Positions 1-6,052 of a stretch of DNA of 8,070 nucleotides are shown here, in pieces. A model generated the notes under the pieces. It made no database searches. It saw only the letters and a list, made by a program, of their open reading frames with translations, and was not told where the DNA came from. The DNA is from Prevotellaceae bacterium UBA1787 (GTDB lineage: Bacteria; Bacteroidota; Bacteroidia; Bacteroidales; Bacteroidaceae), in contig DCGD01000057.1 in assembly GCA_002315195.1 (NCBI GenBank), positions 1-8,070 on the forward strand, written 5' to 3'. The position numbers were made by a program, and so were the translations under genes. How positions within the stretch are numbered: position 1 is the first letter of the stretch; every line of letters starts with the position of its first letter.

Positions 1-163
1 CGGTCCCATTCAAGACGAAATCTACACGGCAGTGAAAAACATTGCGGAACAACGTGGTTACACCCTGATATTAGACCGTGCAAGCGACAACGGCATTGTG
101 TTCGCCTCTCCATCCGCGGATATTTCAAACGAAGTATTGGCAAAATTAGGATATTCCAATTAA
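1..163 (+). CDS. Skp/OmpH-family periplasmic chaperone, C-terminal part (5' end outside window)
   Basis: The reading frame is open from base 2 and stops at TAA 161-163, giving the last 53 residues of a protein that begins before the window. The visible part ends with GYTLILDRASDNGIVFASPS and then ADISNEVLAKLGYSN. This is the closing beta-strand and short helix usual in Bacteroidota Skp/OmpH proteins (Gly-Tyr, Leu-Asp, Ile-Val-Phe, then Asp-Ile-x-x-Glu-Val). Family members are periplasmic trimers with long coiled-coil arms that hold unfolded outer-membrane proteins on their way to the BAM complex. The next gene is a paralogue aligning over the same residues (GY, D, I-x-F/Y, DI-x-x-EV-x-x-KLG). 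In Bacteroidales such pairs usually follow bamA, which would lie to the left; that is inference. The signal peptide and coiled coil are not visible. Confidence 0.88.
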   Translation, partial: GPIQDEIYTAVKNIAEQRGYTLILDRASDNGIVFASPSADISNEVLAKLGYSN

Positions 164-169
164 AACATT

Positions 170-177
170 TATCTTTG
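170..177 (+). promoter_or_regulatory. Bacteroidota -7 element (TATCTTTG) between the two skp-like genes
   Basis: TATCTTTG is an exact match to the Bacteroidota -7 consensus TAnnTTTG. It starts seven bases after the stop of the upstream skp-like gene. No TTTG sits at the expected 19-21 bp upstream, so the promoter is only half supported. A start shortly downstream would leave a leader of about 60 nt before the ATG at 242. The leader is AT-rich and contains the small palindrome TTTAATCATTAAA at 220-232. Confidence 0.45.
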
Positions 178-241
178 CGCGCAATTTGATTTTAACAAGC
201 GACAGATACATTTATGAAATTTAATCATTAAAAGAATTTAT

Positions 242-739
242 ATGAAGAAGTTATTAGTATTATTGCTCCTCGTTCTCCCCTTGAGCATTTTTGCCCAGAA
301 ATTTGGTCATTTTAATTCCGCGGACATCATTCAGTTGATGCCTGAGTACAAAGACGCCCAAACAGAACTTCAGAAACTGCAGACCCAGTATGAAACCGAC
401 TTGAAGACCATGCAGGACGAACTTAAGAGAAAAGCCACCGATTATGAAGCGGCTCACGATACTCTTCCTGAAAACATTCGTACGCGCCGCGAACAGGAAC
501 TTCAGGAATTGTCCAACCGCATCCAACAGACATTCAACGACAATCAACAGGCTCTTCAGCAGAAATCCAACGAAAAGATGAATGCCATTGCGGACAAAGT
601 CAAGAATGCAGTTAAAGCAATCGGTGATGCAGGAGGATACGTTTACATCATGGATATGACGGCTGGTATTCCTTACATCAGTTCTTCCCTTAGCAAAGAC
701 ATTACTGCGGAAGTCAAGTCAAAATTGGGACTCAAATAA
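242..739 (+). CDS. Skp/OmpH-family periplasmic chaperone (second paralogue)
   Basis: The gene encodes 165 residues. Residues 1-18 form a classical signal peptide (MKK, a Leu/Val-rich core, then SIFA) with likely cleavage before Gln19; no lipobox Cys is present, so the product should be soluble in the periplasm. Residues about 37-125 are rich in Gln, Glu, Lys and Leu with heptad-like spacing, consistent with the coiled-coil arms of Skp. The C-terminal 35 residues (GGYVYIMDMTAG, then DITAEVKSKLG) form the conserved closing strand and helix. The length fits the family (about 160-170). The expected role is binding unfolded outer-membrane proteins and handing them to BAM. It lies 78 bp after a paralogue, has its own -7 element in the gap, and is followed by a terminator-like hairpin, so the cluster probably ends here. 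The duplication is common in Bacteroidota; any division of labour is unknown. Confidence 0.92.
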   Translation: MKKLLVLLLLVLPLSIFAQKFGHFNSADIIQLMPEYKDAQTELQKLQTQYETDLKTMQDELKRKATDYEAAHDTLPENIRTRREQELQELSNRIQQTFNDNQQALQQKSNEKMNAIADKVKNAVKAIGDAGGYVYIMDMTAGIPYISSSLSKDITAEVKSKLGLK

Positions 740-831
740 ATCATACCTTTCTTCATTTTATCATTTTTGTTCTTTTGCCGGTGTTGGTGCCATTTGCAAG
801 AACAATGCCAAAAGACAAACATTCTATTTTC

Positions 832-870
832 AACAACAGTCGCGCATCTATCGCGGCTGTTGTTATTTTC
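832..870 (+). terminator. Probable intrinsic terminator after the skp-like pair
   Basis: AACAACAGTCGCG (832-844) and CGCGGCTGTTGTT (852-864) form a 13-bp stem with a single G-U wobble and a 7-nt loop. The next bases are ATTTTC, a T-rich tail, followed by more AT-rich DNA. The hairpin lies 93 bp past the stop of the upstream gene and before the promoter of the phosphatase. A weaker inverted repeat (TTGTTCTT 767-774 with AAGAACAA 798-805) lies upstream of it. The tail is not a pure T-run, so efficiency is uncertain. Confidence 0.65.
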
Positions 871-953
871 ATTATATTCAACCCAATTCTCCTTCGATTT
901 CTCAAACACATCATGTTCCGTCGGAATATCTTCAACGATTTAAAACTTTTATT

Positions 954-961
954 TACCTTTG
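954..961 (+). promoter_or_regulatory. Bacteroidota -7 element (TACCTTTG) upstream of the acid phosphatase
   Basis: TACCTTTG matches TAnnTTTG exactly and lies 17 bp before the ATG at 979. No TTTG is found 19-21 bp further upstream, so the -33 element is missing or degenerate. If used, it would give a very short leader of roughly 10 nt, which makes it less certain. Confidence 0.4.
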
Positions 962-978
962 TACCATAAAATAATTAC

Positions 979-2250
979 ATGAAAAAGTTAATAATGTCAA
1001 TTGGGATGGTCATGTTCCTATTCTTGTCTTCCCAAGCTCAAACAACGCGCAAGGCTGTTATGCGCGACATCGTAAAGGCCAGTACACACTACAATCCTTA
1101 TTTTGGTGGTAAATCCAAACTGACACCCGCGCCCGAAGGATACACTCCCTTCTACATCAGCCATTATGGTCGCCATGGTTCCCGATACCTTCTCAACTAC
1201 CATGCGTATGAACGCATGTTGGCATTGTTCGAGAAAGCTGAAAAAGAAGGCAAACTTACGTCTCTCGGGAAAAAGACCTTGAAAAGACTTCGCATAGCCG
1301 CAGCGGACGCCAAAGGCAAAGATGGGGAACTTTCACTTTTGGGAGGAAGACAGCATGAAGCCATCGCTGCCCGAATGTACAAGAATTTCCCGGAGGTTTT
1401 CAGCGACGGCGCCTATATTGACGCCCGTTCCACTACCGTCCACCGCTGTCAGGAAAGTATGCAACATTTCTGCAAAGCATTAAAGCTATGCAAGACCGAC
1501 CTTGACCTTCACATACGAACGGACAAAGCCGACCGTTTCTTCCTTGCCCCCAACACCGATACCGTCGCCAAACTCACCACTTCCGCCGCACTGAGAGAAA
1601 AGGTCAAAACCACCTGCGACTCCCTGATGAATTGTGTTCATGTCAGCCGAAAAATGTTCACCGACCCCACTTTCGCTGAAAAAAATGACATCAGCGAACG
1701 CCAAGTCATAAATGATTTTTACGACATATCACAAAACATGTATTGCGTACCGGAACTGAAAACCAAATTCAAGAAAGTATTCACAAAAGACGAACTTTTC
1801 AACGTATTCCAAAAGGTCAATCTTGAGTGGACCAACAACTGTTCCTTGGTTCCCGGCATGACACCACACTACAAGTCCAGGAACAACCTTCTACGCAACA
1901 TCGTCAATTGGGCGGACGAAGTCATCAAGTCGAACGGGAAAGGAGCATCACTCCGTTTCGGTCACGACAGCTACATCCTCCCGCTTGCCTACATCATGCA
2001 GTTAAACGGATGTTACGAAATACCTCCCTACGATTTCGGGCATCTTTACGAACACTACTCATGTTCCCAAATAACCCCAATGGGCGCAAACCTTCAAATC
2101 ATCTTTTATCGCAAGCCCGGGAGCGATGACATTCTTGTGAAATTCCTTTATCAAGAAGAAGAAAGAACCATCCCAATCACAACGGACATGGCGCCATACT
2201 ACCATTGGCGTGATGCAAGAGCGTTCTTCCTTAATAAAATCGCGGAATAA
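979..2250 (+). CDS. Secreted histidine acid phosphatase (histidine phosphatase branch 2)
   Basis: The gene encodes 423 residues. An N-terminal signal peptide (about residues 1-20, ending SSQA) predicts export to the periplasm or beyond; there is no lipobox. HYGRHGSR at 62-69 is the RHGxR active-site motif, with His66 the expected nucleophile that becomes phosphorylated. RSTTVHRCQES (150-160) fits the conserved segment that supplies a further phosphate-binding Arg (Arg155 or nearby). FGHDSYILPL (328-337) carries the His329-Asp330 pair, Asp being the usual proton donor of the acid phosphatase/phytase group. The wording around it (LRFGH, LPL) resembles inositol polyphosphate phosphatases (MINPP), which carry HAE there. 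The family hydrolyses phosphomonoesters, and some members hydrolyse phytate; the substrate here is open. The length is normal (about 400-440). A radical SAM gene follows 7 bp later, and a phosphate transporter lies beyond it on the other strand. Confidence 0.88.
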   Translation: MKKLIMSIGMVMFLFLSSQAQTTRKAVMRDIVKASTHYNPYFGGKSKLTPAPEGYTPFYISHYGRHGSRYLLNYHAYERMLALFEKAEKEGKLTSLGKKTLKRLRIAAADAKGKDGELSLLGGRQHEAIAARMYKNFPEVFSDGAYIDARSTTVHRCQESMQHFCKALKLCKTDLDLHIRTDKADRFFLAPNTDTVAKLTTSAALREKVKTTCDSLMNCVHVSRKMFTDPTFAEKNDISERQVINDFYDISQNMYCVPELKTKFKKVFTKDELFNVFQKVNLEWTNNCSLVPGMTPHYKSRNNLLRNIVNWADEVIKSNGKGASLRFGHDSYILPLAYIMQLNGCYEIPPYDFGHLYEHYSCSQITPMGANLQIIFYRKPGSDDILVKFLYQEEERTIPITTDMAPYYHWRDARAFFLNKIAE

Positions 2251-2257
2251 ACACCAC

Positions 2258-3193
2258 ATGACCAAAACCGCAGAATTTCTATTCACTGACTACAGCACCT
2301 TTCTCTCCAAACACTTTGAGGGAAAGGTGCAGAAATTATCCATCAATGGAGGTTTTGGTTGCCCGAACCGGGACGGAACCATCGGAACAGGGGGATGCAC
2401 CTATTGCAACAACGCCACTTTCACGCCTTCGTATTGTTCAGAAACAGACAGCATTTCCCTTCAGTTGGAAAAAGGGAAAACTTTCTTTCGGCGTAAATAT
2501 CCTCACATGCGTTTTCTCGCCTATTTTCAGGCGCATACCAACACCTACGCGCCTTTGGACAAACTGCAACGCCTGTATGAGAATGCTCTCGCCGTAGAGG
2601 GCGTTGTGGGATTGGTTATTGGAACGCGTCCCGATTGCGTCAGCGAAGACTTACTTAAATATCTTGAGAAATTGTCACGCTCCACCTTCATTCTGTTGGA
2701 ATACGGCATCGAAACCACCAACGATGAACTCCTGAAGAAAATGAACAGAGGACATACATTCCAAACGGCGGCAAACACAATCCTCAGGACAGCAGAACAT
2801 GGTTTGCACAGCGCAGGTCACATAATTCTCGGACTCCCCGGACAGACACCCGACATGATGCAGCAAGAGCCGGCCAAACTCTCAGCTTTGCCCCTTGAAA
2901 TTCTGAAACTTCACCAATTGCAGATTGTAAGAGGAACGAGCATGGAAAAACAATACCTTGCACGTCCCGAAGAATTCCAATGCCTATACAATACTCCCCA
3001 TGAATATGCGCTTGTCGTGGCAAAATACATTCAACTAGTCAGGAAAGACATCGCATTGGAACGCTTCACTTCACAGTCACCGAAAGAATGGCTGATCGCC
3101 CCGCAATGGGGAATAAAAAACTACGAATTCGTGGAAATGTTGAAACGCATACTGCGCGAACGAGGTATGCATCAAGGTCAATTGTACATTTAG
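2258..3193 (+). CDS. YhcC-type radical SAM protein (TIGR01212-like)
   Basis: The gene encodes 311 residues. The ATG at 2258 is chosen because the protein then starts MTKTAEFLFTDYSTFL as in the family; an in-frame ATG at 2210 would overlap the phosphatase by 41 bp with no family-like sequence. GCPNRDGTIGTGGCTYC supplies Cys35, Cys47 and Cys50, a CX11CX2C arrangement characteristic of this subfamily in place of the usual CX3CX2C, and these should bind the [4Fe-4S] cluster that cleaves S-adenosylmethionine. Later segments typical of the family are YFQAHTNTYAP (near 90), LEYGIETTND (near 148) and HIILGLPGQT (near 188). The length equals E. coli YhcC (about 310). The product is cytosolic. The reaction it catalyses is not established to my knowledge. 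It begins 7 bp after the phosphatase stop, so the two are probably transcribed together, though a functional link is not evident. Confidence 0.9.
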   Translation: MTKTAEFLFTDYSTFLSKHFEGKVQKLSINGGFGCPNRDGTIGTGGCTYCNNATFTPSYCSETDSISLQLEKGKTFFRRKYPHMRFLAYFQAHTNTYAPLDKLQRLYENALAVEGVVGLVIGTRPDCVSEDLLKYLEKLSRSTFILLEYGIETTNDELLKKMNRGHTFQTAANTILRTAEHGLHSAGHIILGLPGQTPDMMQQEPAKLSALPLEILKLHQLQIVRGTSMEKQYLARPEEFQCLYNTPHEYALVVAKYIQLVRKDIALERFTSQSPKEWLIAPQWGIKNYEFVEMLKRILRERGMHQGQLYI

Positions 3194-3205
3194 CGAAACC
3201 GCACC

Positions 3206-3238
3206 GTCCATGTGCGATGCAGTAACAAGCACATGGGT
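3206..3238. terminator. Inverted repeat between convergent genes, possible terminator
   Basis: CCATGTGC (3208-3215) and GCACATGG (3229-3236) form a perfect 8-bp stem, extendable by two G-U pairs to 3206-3238, around a 13-nt loop. It lies in the 57-bp gap between the radical SAM gene and the transporter, which converge. On the plus strand the following bases are moderately T-rich (GTTCTTTCACTTATTCTT); on the minus strand there is no T-run. It more likely serves the phosphatase/radical SAM transcript. Confidence 0.45.
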
Positions 3239-3250
3239 ACGTTCTTTCAC

Positions 3251-5494
3251 TTATTCTTCCAAGCGCTTTATCCCTCGTAGATGGTGACGCAAACAACTCA
3301 CGAGTTCCTGGGTTTCCTGCAGCGTGTTTTGGTATAGCAATTCCTTGCGTAAATTGCAATTCTCCTTGTTGAAATTAATTTGGGCATTATGTCGGATGGT
3401 AGATAAGCGGAGTTTTATTGTGTTACCTTCAATCTGCAAGGCATCCACGAGTTCATATTCCTGATTGGTAATCATTTCTATGGCTTTCTCGAACATTTCC
3501 ACCACCTCGTCACGCAAAGGCAGGAATTGGTCGATGCTCTCGCGAGTCAAAGGATTAAAATTATTGTCAACATGTTCCAAGCACGGATCGTTCATACGCT
3601 TGAGACAATAAATCATTTCAGAAATACTATTGCTTGCCAAATGAAACCATGTGTTTTTCTGTACGGCGTCAATATACTCAATCCGTCGCATTCCCACCAA
3701 TTGTTTCTGTCGCATCCTTTTCCATTCATCCCTTTCATGTGAAAGCAACGTATCGTTTCTTCGCAGCACCTTGAGGTCTTCATTGATCAGTCCATCGCTG
3801 ATTTGCATGAAGCAATCCCTTGCCATGGTGAGCATCCGACAATGCGTCATTCTAATATGTTCCTTGAGGAGAGCGAGCGTTTCCGCTTTGTCGGCAGACT
3901 TGACCATATTGTCATAAATGGTATCCTGACTATCGTCCGTCGTACGTTTTTCCCGAAAAGTAAGATTGCTGTGAATCAATATAGAGAGAACAAGCACAAC
4001 AATGACACCCATAGCAATCGGACCGCCGAAAAACATCACGGAAGTAACGATGAAGCAAAGCGCGAAGGCGGCTCCGGCGGTGATGAACCAGCCACCTACC
4101 ACGGAAATGACACCCGTGATACGATAAACGGCGCTGTCACGCCCCCAAGCACGATCGGCCAACGAAGAACCCATCGCCACCATAAATGCCACGTATGTAG
4201 TCGAGAGCGGAAGTTGCATGGAAGTACCTACCATGATCAGCAAACCGGAAAGGACCAAATTCACCGAAGCACGGACCAAGTCAAAGGCGGCTGCGTCTTC
4301 GTCGGTATTCTCTTCCATGTGTTCAAATCGCGTATTGATCCAATTTTTCACCGATTGCGGTACGAAGAAAAGAATACTCTGCGCGGTGTTCAATGTGGTG
4401 CGCACCATTTGACGTGCAATTCGAGATGTACTGAATATCTCATCTCCGTTATCCTGACGAGAAAGATTAATGGTGGTGTTGATGACATTTCGCGCTTTCT
4501 TTGAAATGAACAATGCCACCGCCATCACTCCACCCGACAAGATGAGATAAATCAATGGTGTCTTGGCAGGCAAAGACAAGAAACCCACACCGAAACTTTT
4601 TGGATCAGCGCCCGAACCAACGAAATGCGTGGTACATTCCAAACCGGCTATGGCAACCCCGATGAAATTCACCAAATCGTTTCCGGCGAATGCGACGGCG
4701 AGAGCGAAAGTACCAAAGATTACCACCAACCTGAAAACACTGACTTTCATCCAATGTAGAACCTGGGAAATGATGGTAAAAAAGACAAACAAGACAATGG
4801 TTATGGTTGAACCGTTCACCGTAAGAAAACCACGGATTTCCTCTGTCATGAAAGATGCATTTCCAAACCCTTTTGTCAAGAGGAAACTCATGATGGAAGC
4901 GAAAGAAAAACCACAGAAAACCGCTGTGAACCATTTTGAATGTTTTTGAAACTGGAATGTGAAAACCACTCGGGCAAGCCACATCACAATGGTTCCCACC
5001 ACGAAAGCAATTCCGACAGAAAGAAAAATGGCGATAATCACCGATAGCACCTTGTCCGTGTTCACCAATGCGCCGTATGCAAGCCCCTCCCCGGTATGTT
5101 GCATCATTTTGTAAACAGCCAGCGCCGTTGTTCCTCCAAACAATTCAAACACCATCGATACCGTTGTCGATGTCGGCATTCCCAACGTATTGAAAATGTC
5201 TATGATCACAACATCACAGCAAACCACACTTAGGAAAATACACATAACTTCCATATAGGTGAAATTCTCGGGTTGCAAAACTCCGTGACGGGCAATATCC
5301 ATCATGCCGCTGCTTGTGGCCGTACCTACAATAATGCCAAACGCCGCAATGTACAGCAAAAATTTCAATTTCGCCGCCTTTGAACCTATGGCGGGAGGAA
5401 GGAAAGACACTACGGCACTCGATACACCGGTATATAAATCAAAAACAGCCAAACATACCAAGAAAAAGGCAATGACAATATAAAATGTTTCCAT
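3251..5494 (-). CDS. PiT-family inorganic phosphate transporter with PhoU-like C-terminal region
   Basis: The gene encodes 747 residues, the long form seen in Bacteroidota. Residues 1 to about 510 are a membrane domain with roughly ten or more hydrophobic segments; about 520-747 are soluble, charged and helical, resembling the PhoU-like (DUF47) family. Family marks are GMPTSTTVSMVFELFGG (105-121), AGNDLVNFIGVAIAG (270-284) and LPLSTTYVAFMVAMGSSLAD (428-447), reflecting the inverted repeat of PiT proteins. The expected role is symport of inorganic phosphate across the inner membrane, with the cytosolic part probably regulatory. Oddly, the first-half motif reads GVSSAVVSFLPPAIGS (23-38), where relatives typically carry SNDAVNF. 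The Asn/Asp core is gone from the first repeat and retained in the second (Asn272, Asp273). Transport activity or coupling may therefore be altered. A promoter-like -7 box lies 31 bp upstream. The gene converges on the radical SAM gene. Confidence 0.9.
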   Translation of the reverse strand: METFYIVIAFFLVCLAVFDLYTGVSSAVVSFLPPAIGSKAAKLKFLLYIAAFGIIVGTATSSGMMDIARHGVLQPENFTYMEVMCIFLSVVCCDVVIIDIFNTLGMPTSTTVSMVFELFGGTTALAVYKMMQHTGEGLAYGALVNTDKVLSVIIAIFLSVGIAFVVGTIVMWLARVVFTFQFQKHSKWFTAVFCGFSFASIMSFLLTKGFGNASFMTEEIRGFLTVNGSTITIVLFVFFTIISQVLHWMKVSVFRLVVIFGTFALAVAFAGNDLVNFIGVAIAGLECTTHFVGSGADPKSFGVGFLSLPAKTPLIYLILSGGVMAVALFISKKARNVINTTINLSRQDNGDEIFSTSRIARQMVRTTLNTAQSILFFVPQSVKNWINTRFEHMEENTDEDAAAFDLVRASVNLVLSGLLIMVGTSMQLPLSTTYVAFMVAMGSSLADRAWGRDSAVYRITGVISVVGGWFITAGAAFALCFIVTSVMFFGGPIAMGVIVVLVLSILIHSNLTFREKRTTDDSQDTIYDNMVKSADKAETLALLKEHIRMTHCRMLTMARDCFMQISDGLINEDLKVLRRNDTLLSHERDEWKRMRQKQLVGMRRIEYIDAVQKNTWFHLASNSISEMIYCLKRMNDPCLEHVDNNFNPLTRESIDQFLPLRDEVVEMFEKAIEMITNQEYELVDALQIEGNTIKLRLSTIRHNAQINFNKENCNLRKELLYQNTLQETQELVSCLRHHLRGIKRLEE

Positions 5495-5524
5495 GCAAGA
5501 ATAGAGAAATTCAATATTTCACAA

Positions 5525-5532
5525 CAAAATTA
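5525..5532 (-). promoter_or_regulatory. Bacteroidota -7 element for the phosphate transporter
   Basis: Read on the minus strand the bases are TAATTTTG, an exact TAnnTTTG match, 30 bp before the transporter ATG. No clean TTTG lies 19-21 bp upstream; the nearest is a GTTG at 16 bp spacing. The surrounding DNA is strongly AT-rich. No PHO-box-like repeat was recognised near it. Confidence 0.5.
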
Positions 5533-5632
5533 AGAAAATCCCGGAAAACAACCCCTATAAATTGTTAATATTTTTTAAAACAACTTTGCGTCTGACATTA
5601 ATAAACCCGGCTTTTCTTTGTCGTACTCATTA

Positions 5633-5866
5633 TCATGGAACGATAGCCAAGGCAAAAAGAGCGATAAACTGCATATAATAAAATATTGTGATTGAGAGAT
5701 ATTTGGCGGCATGAGAAAAAGAAATGCGCTGCGTTTCATGAACACCGAAAAGAAAAAAGTTTGAGAAAGGATTATTGAGCAGGTACAACCGAACAATGGC
5801 AAGAAAAATCAGTCCATAAGGTCCGAGAGAGCATGACAAATCGAAAGAAAACAACCATTCCAGCAT
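5633..5866 (-). CDS. Possible small membrane protein (77 residues), unrecognised
   Basis: I do not recognise this ORF. From the ATG at 5866 it encodes 77 residues: a short N-terminal part (MLEWLFSFDLSCSLGPYG), a hydrophobic stretch (about 19-32, LIFLAIVRLYLL), a polar amphipathic middle (GVHETQRISFSHAAKY), and a second hydrophobic stretch (about 59-76) ending AIVP. Two membrane passes are plausible. The frame also opens further upstream from a TTG at 5884. Support is the even use of common codons, absence of AGA/AGG, and a location where no other gene explains the DNA. Against it are its shortness, lack of a clear promoter or ribosome binding site, and a competing overlapping minus-strand frame (5575-5802) of similar size. 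It is co-oriented with the phosphate transporter but separated from it by 138 bp that contain that gene's promoter. Confidence 0.35.
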   Translation of the reverse strand: MLEWLFSFDLSCSLGPYGLIFLAIVRLYLLNNPFSNFFLFGVHETQRISFSHAAKYLSITIFYYMQFIALFALAIVP

Positions 5867-5905
5867 GTTCTTCGTCAAATGCAACTATCCCCTGAAATTC
5901 AAAAA

Positions 5906-5922
5906 TTCCGATTTCATCGGGA
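5906..5922. other. Small hairpin with T-rich flanks, role unclear
   Basis: CCGAT (5908-5912) and ATCGG (5916-5920) pair around a 3-nt loop; a wobble and one more pair extend the stem to 7 bp. On the minus strand it is followed by AATTTTTGAATTTC and on the plus strand by GAGTTTTC, so it resembles a weak terminator in either direction. No recognised gene enters it from either side. It could be a leader element of the small ORF below 5866 or a relic of a lost gene. Confidence 0.3.
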
Positions 5923-5950
5923 GTTTTCATTCACATCACATGGTCAAAGC

Positions 5951-5980
5951 CAAAATCAACATCAAAATCAACATCAAAAT
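5951..5980. repeat. 12-bp tandem repeat, 2.5 copies (unit CAAAATCAACAT)
   Basis: CAAAATCAACAT occurs at 5951-5962 and 5963-5974 and is followed by a half copy, CAAAAT, at 5975-5980. The array is non-coding and lies upstream of the promoter of the RbsD-like gene. It may be a slippage product or a binding site. Confidence 0.8.
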
Positions 5981-5992
5981 TGTAAACAATCA

Positions 5993-6024
5993 CTTGCATA
6001 TTTCAAGAGATTTAACTAAACTTG
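5993..6024 (+). promoter_or_regulatory. Probable promoter of the RbsD-like / oxidoreductase operon
   Basis: CTTG at 5993-5996 and TAAACTTG at 6017-6024 are each one base off the Bacteroidota -33 (TTTG) and -7 (TAnnTTTG) elements, with a 20-bp spacer, which is the usual distance. Both elements lie within or against copies of the direct repeat ACTTGCATA (5992-6000 and 6020-6028). The -7 box ends 28 bp before the ATG at 6053. Confidence 0.5.
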
Positions 6025-6052
6025 CATAAAAGTTGTTTAACTGTCATTGTAT

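Noticed and set aside
673..935. Two overlapping minus-strand frames over the same gap
   Set aside because: They overlap the 3' end of the skp-like gene or the hairpin, have no family resemblance, and compete with each other in the same DNA.
775..969. 64-codon plus-strand frame between the skp-like gene and the phosphatase
   Set aside because: It starts with TTG, runs through the terminator-like hairpin and the phosphatase -7 element, and looks like AT-rich non-coding DNA.
2210..2257. Upstream ATG extension of the radical SAM gene
   Set aside because: It would overlap the phosphatase by 41 bp, and the extra 16 residues do not resemble the family; the ATG at 2258 gives the standard N-terminus.
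3191..3250. Attachment site or mobile-element boundary in the convergent gap
   Set aside because: The inverted repeat is short, there are no target-site duplications or integrase, and it is better explained as a terminator.
3803..4504. 233-codon open frame on the plus strand
   Set aside because: It is antisense to the phosphate transporter, whose membrane segments and family motifs establish the minus strand as coding. The translated product is Arg/His/Thr-rich with no recognisable domain.
5575..5802. 75-codon minus-strand frame overlapping the possible small membrane protein
   Set aside because: It is in a different frame from the better-balanced 77-residue ORF and reads toward the transporter promoter; its Ser/Phe-rich product looks like a shadow.
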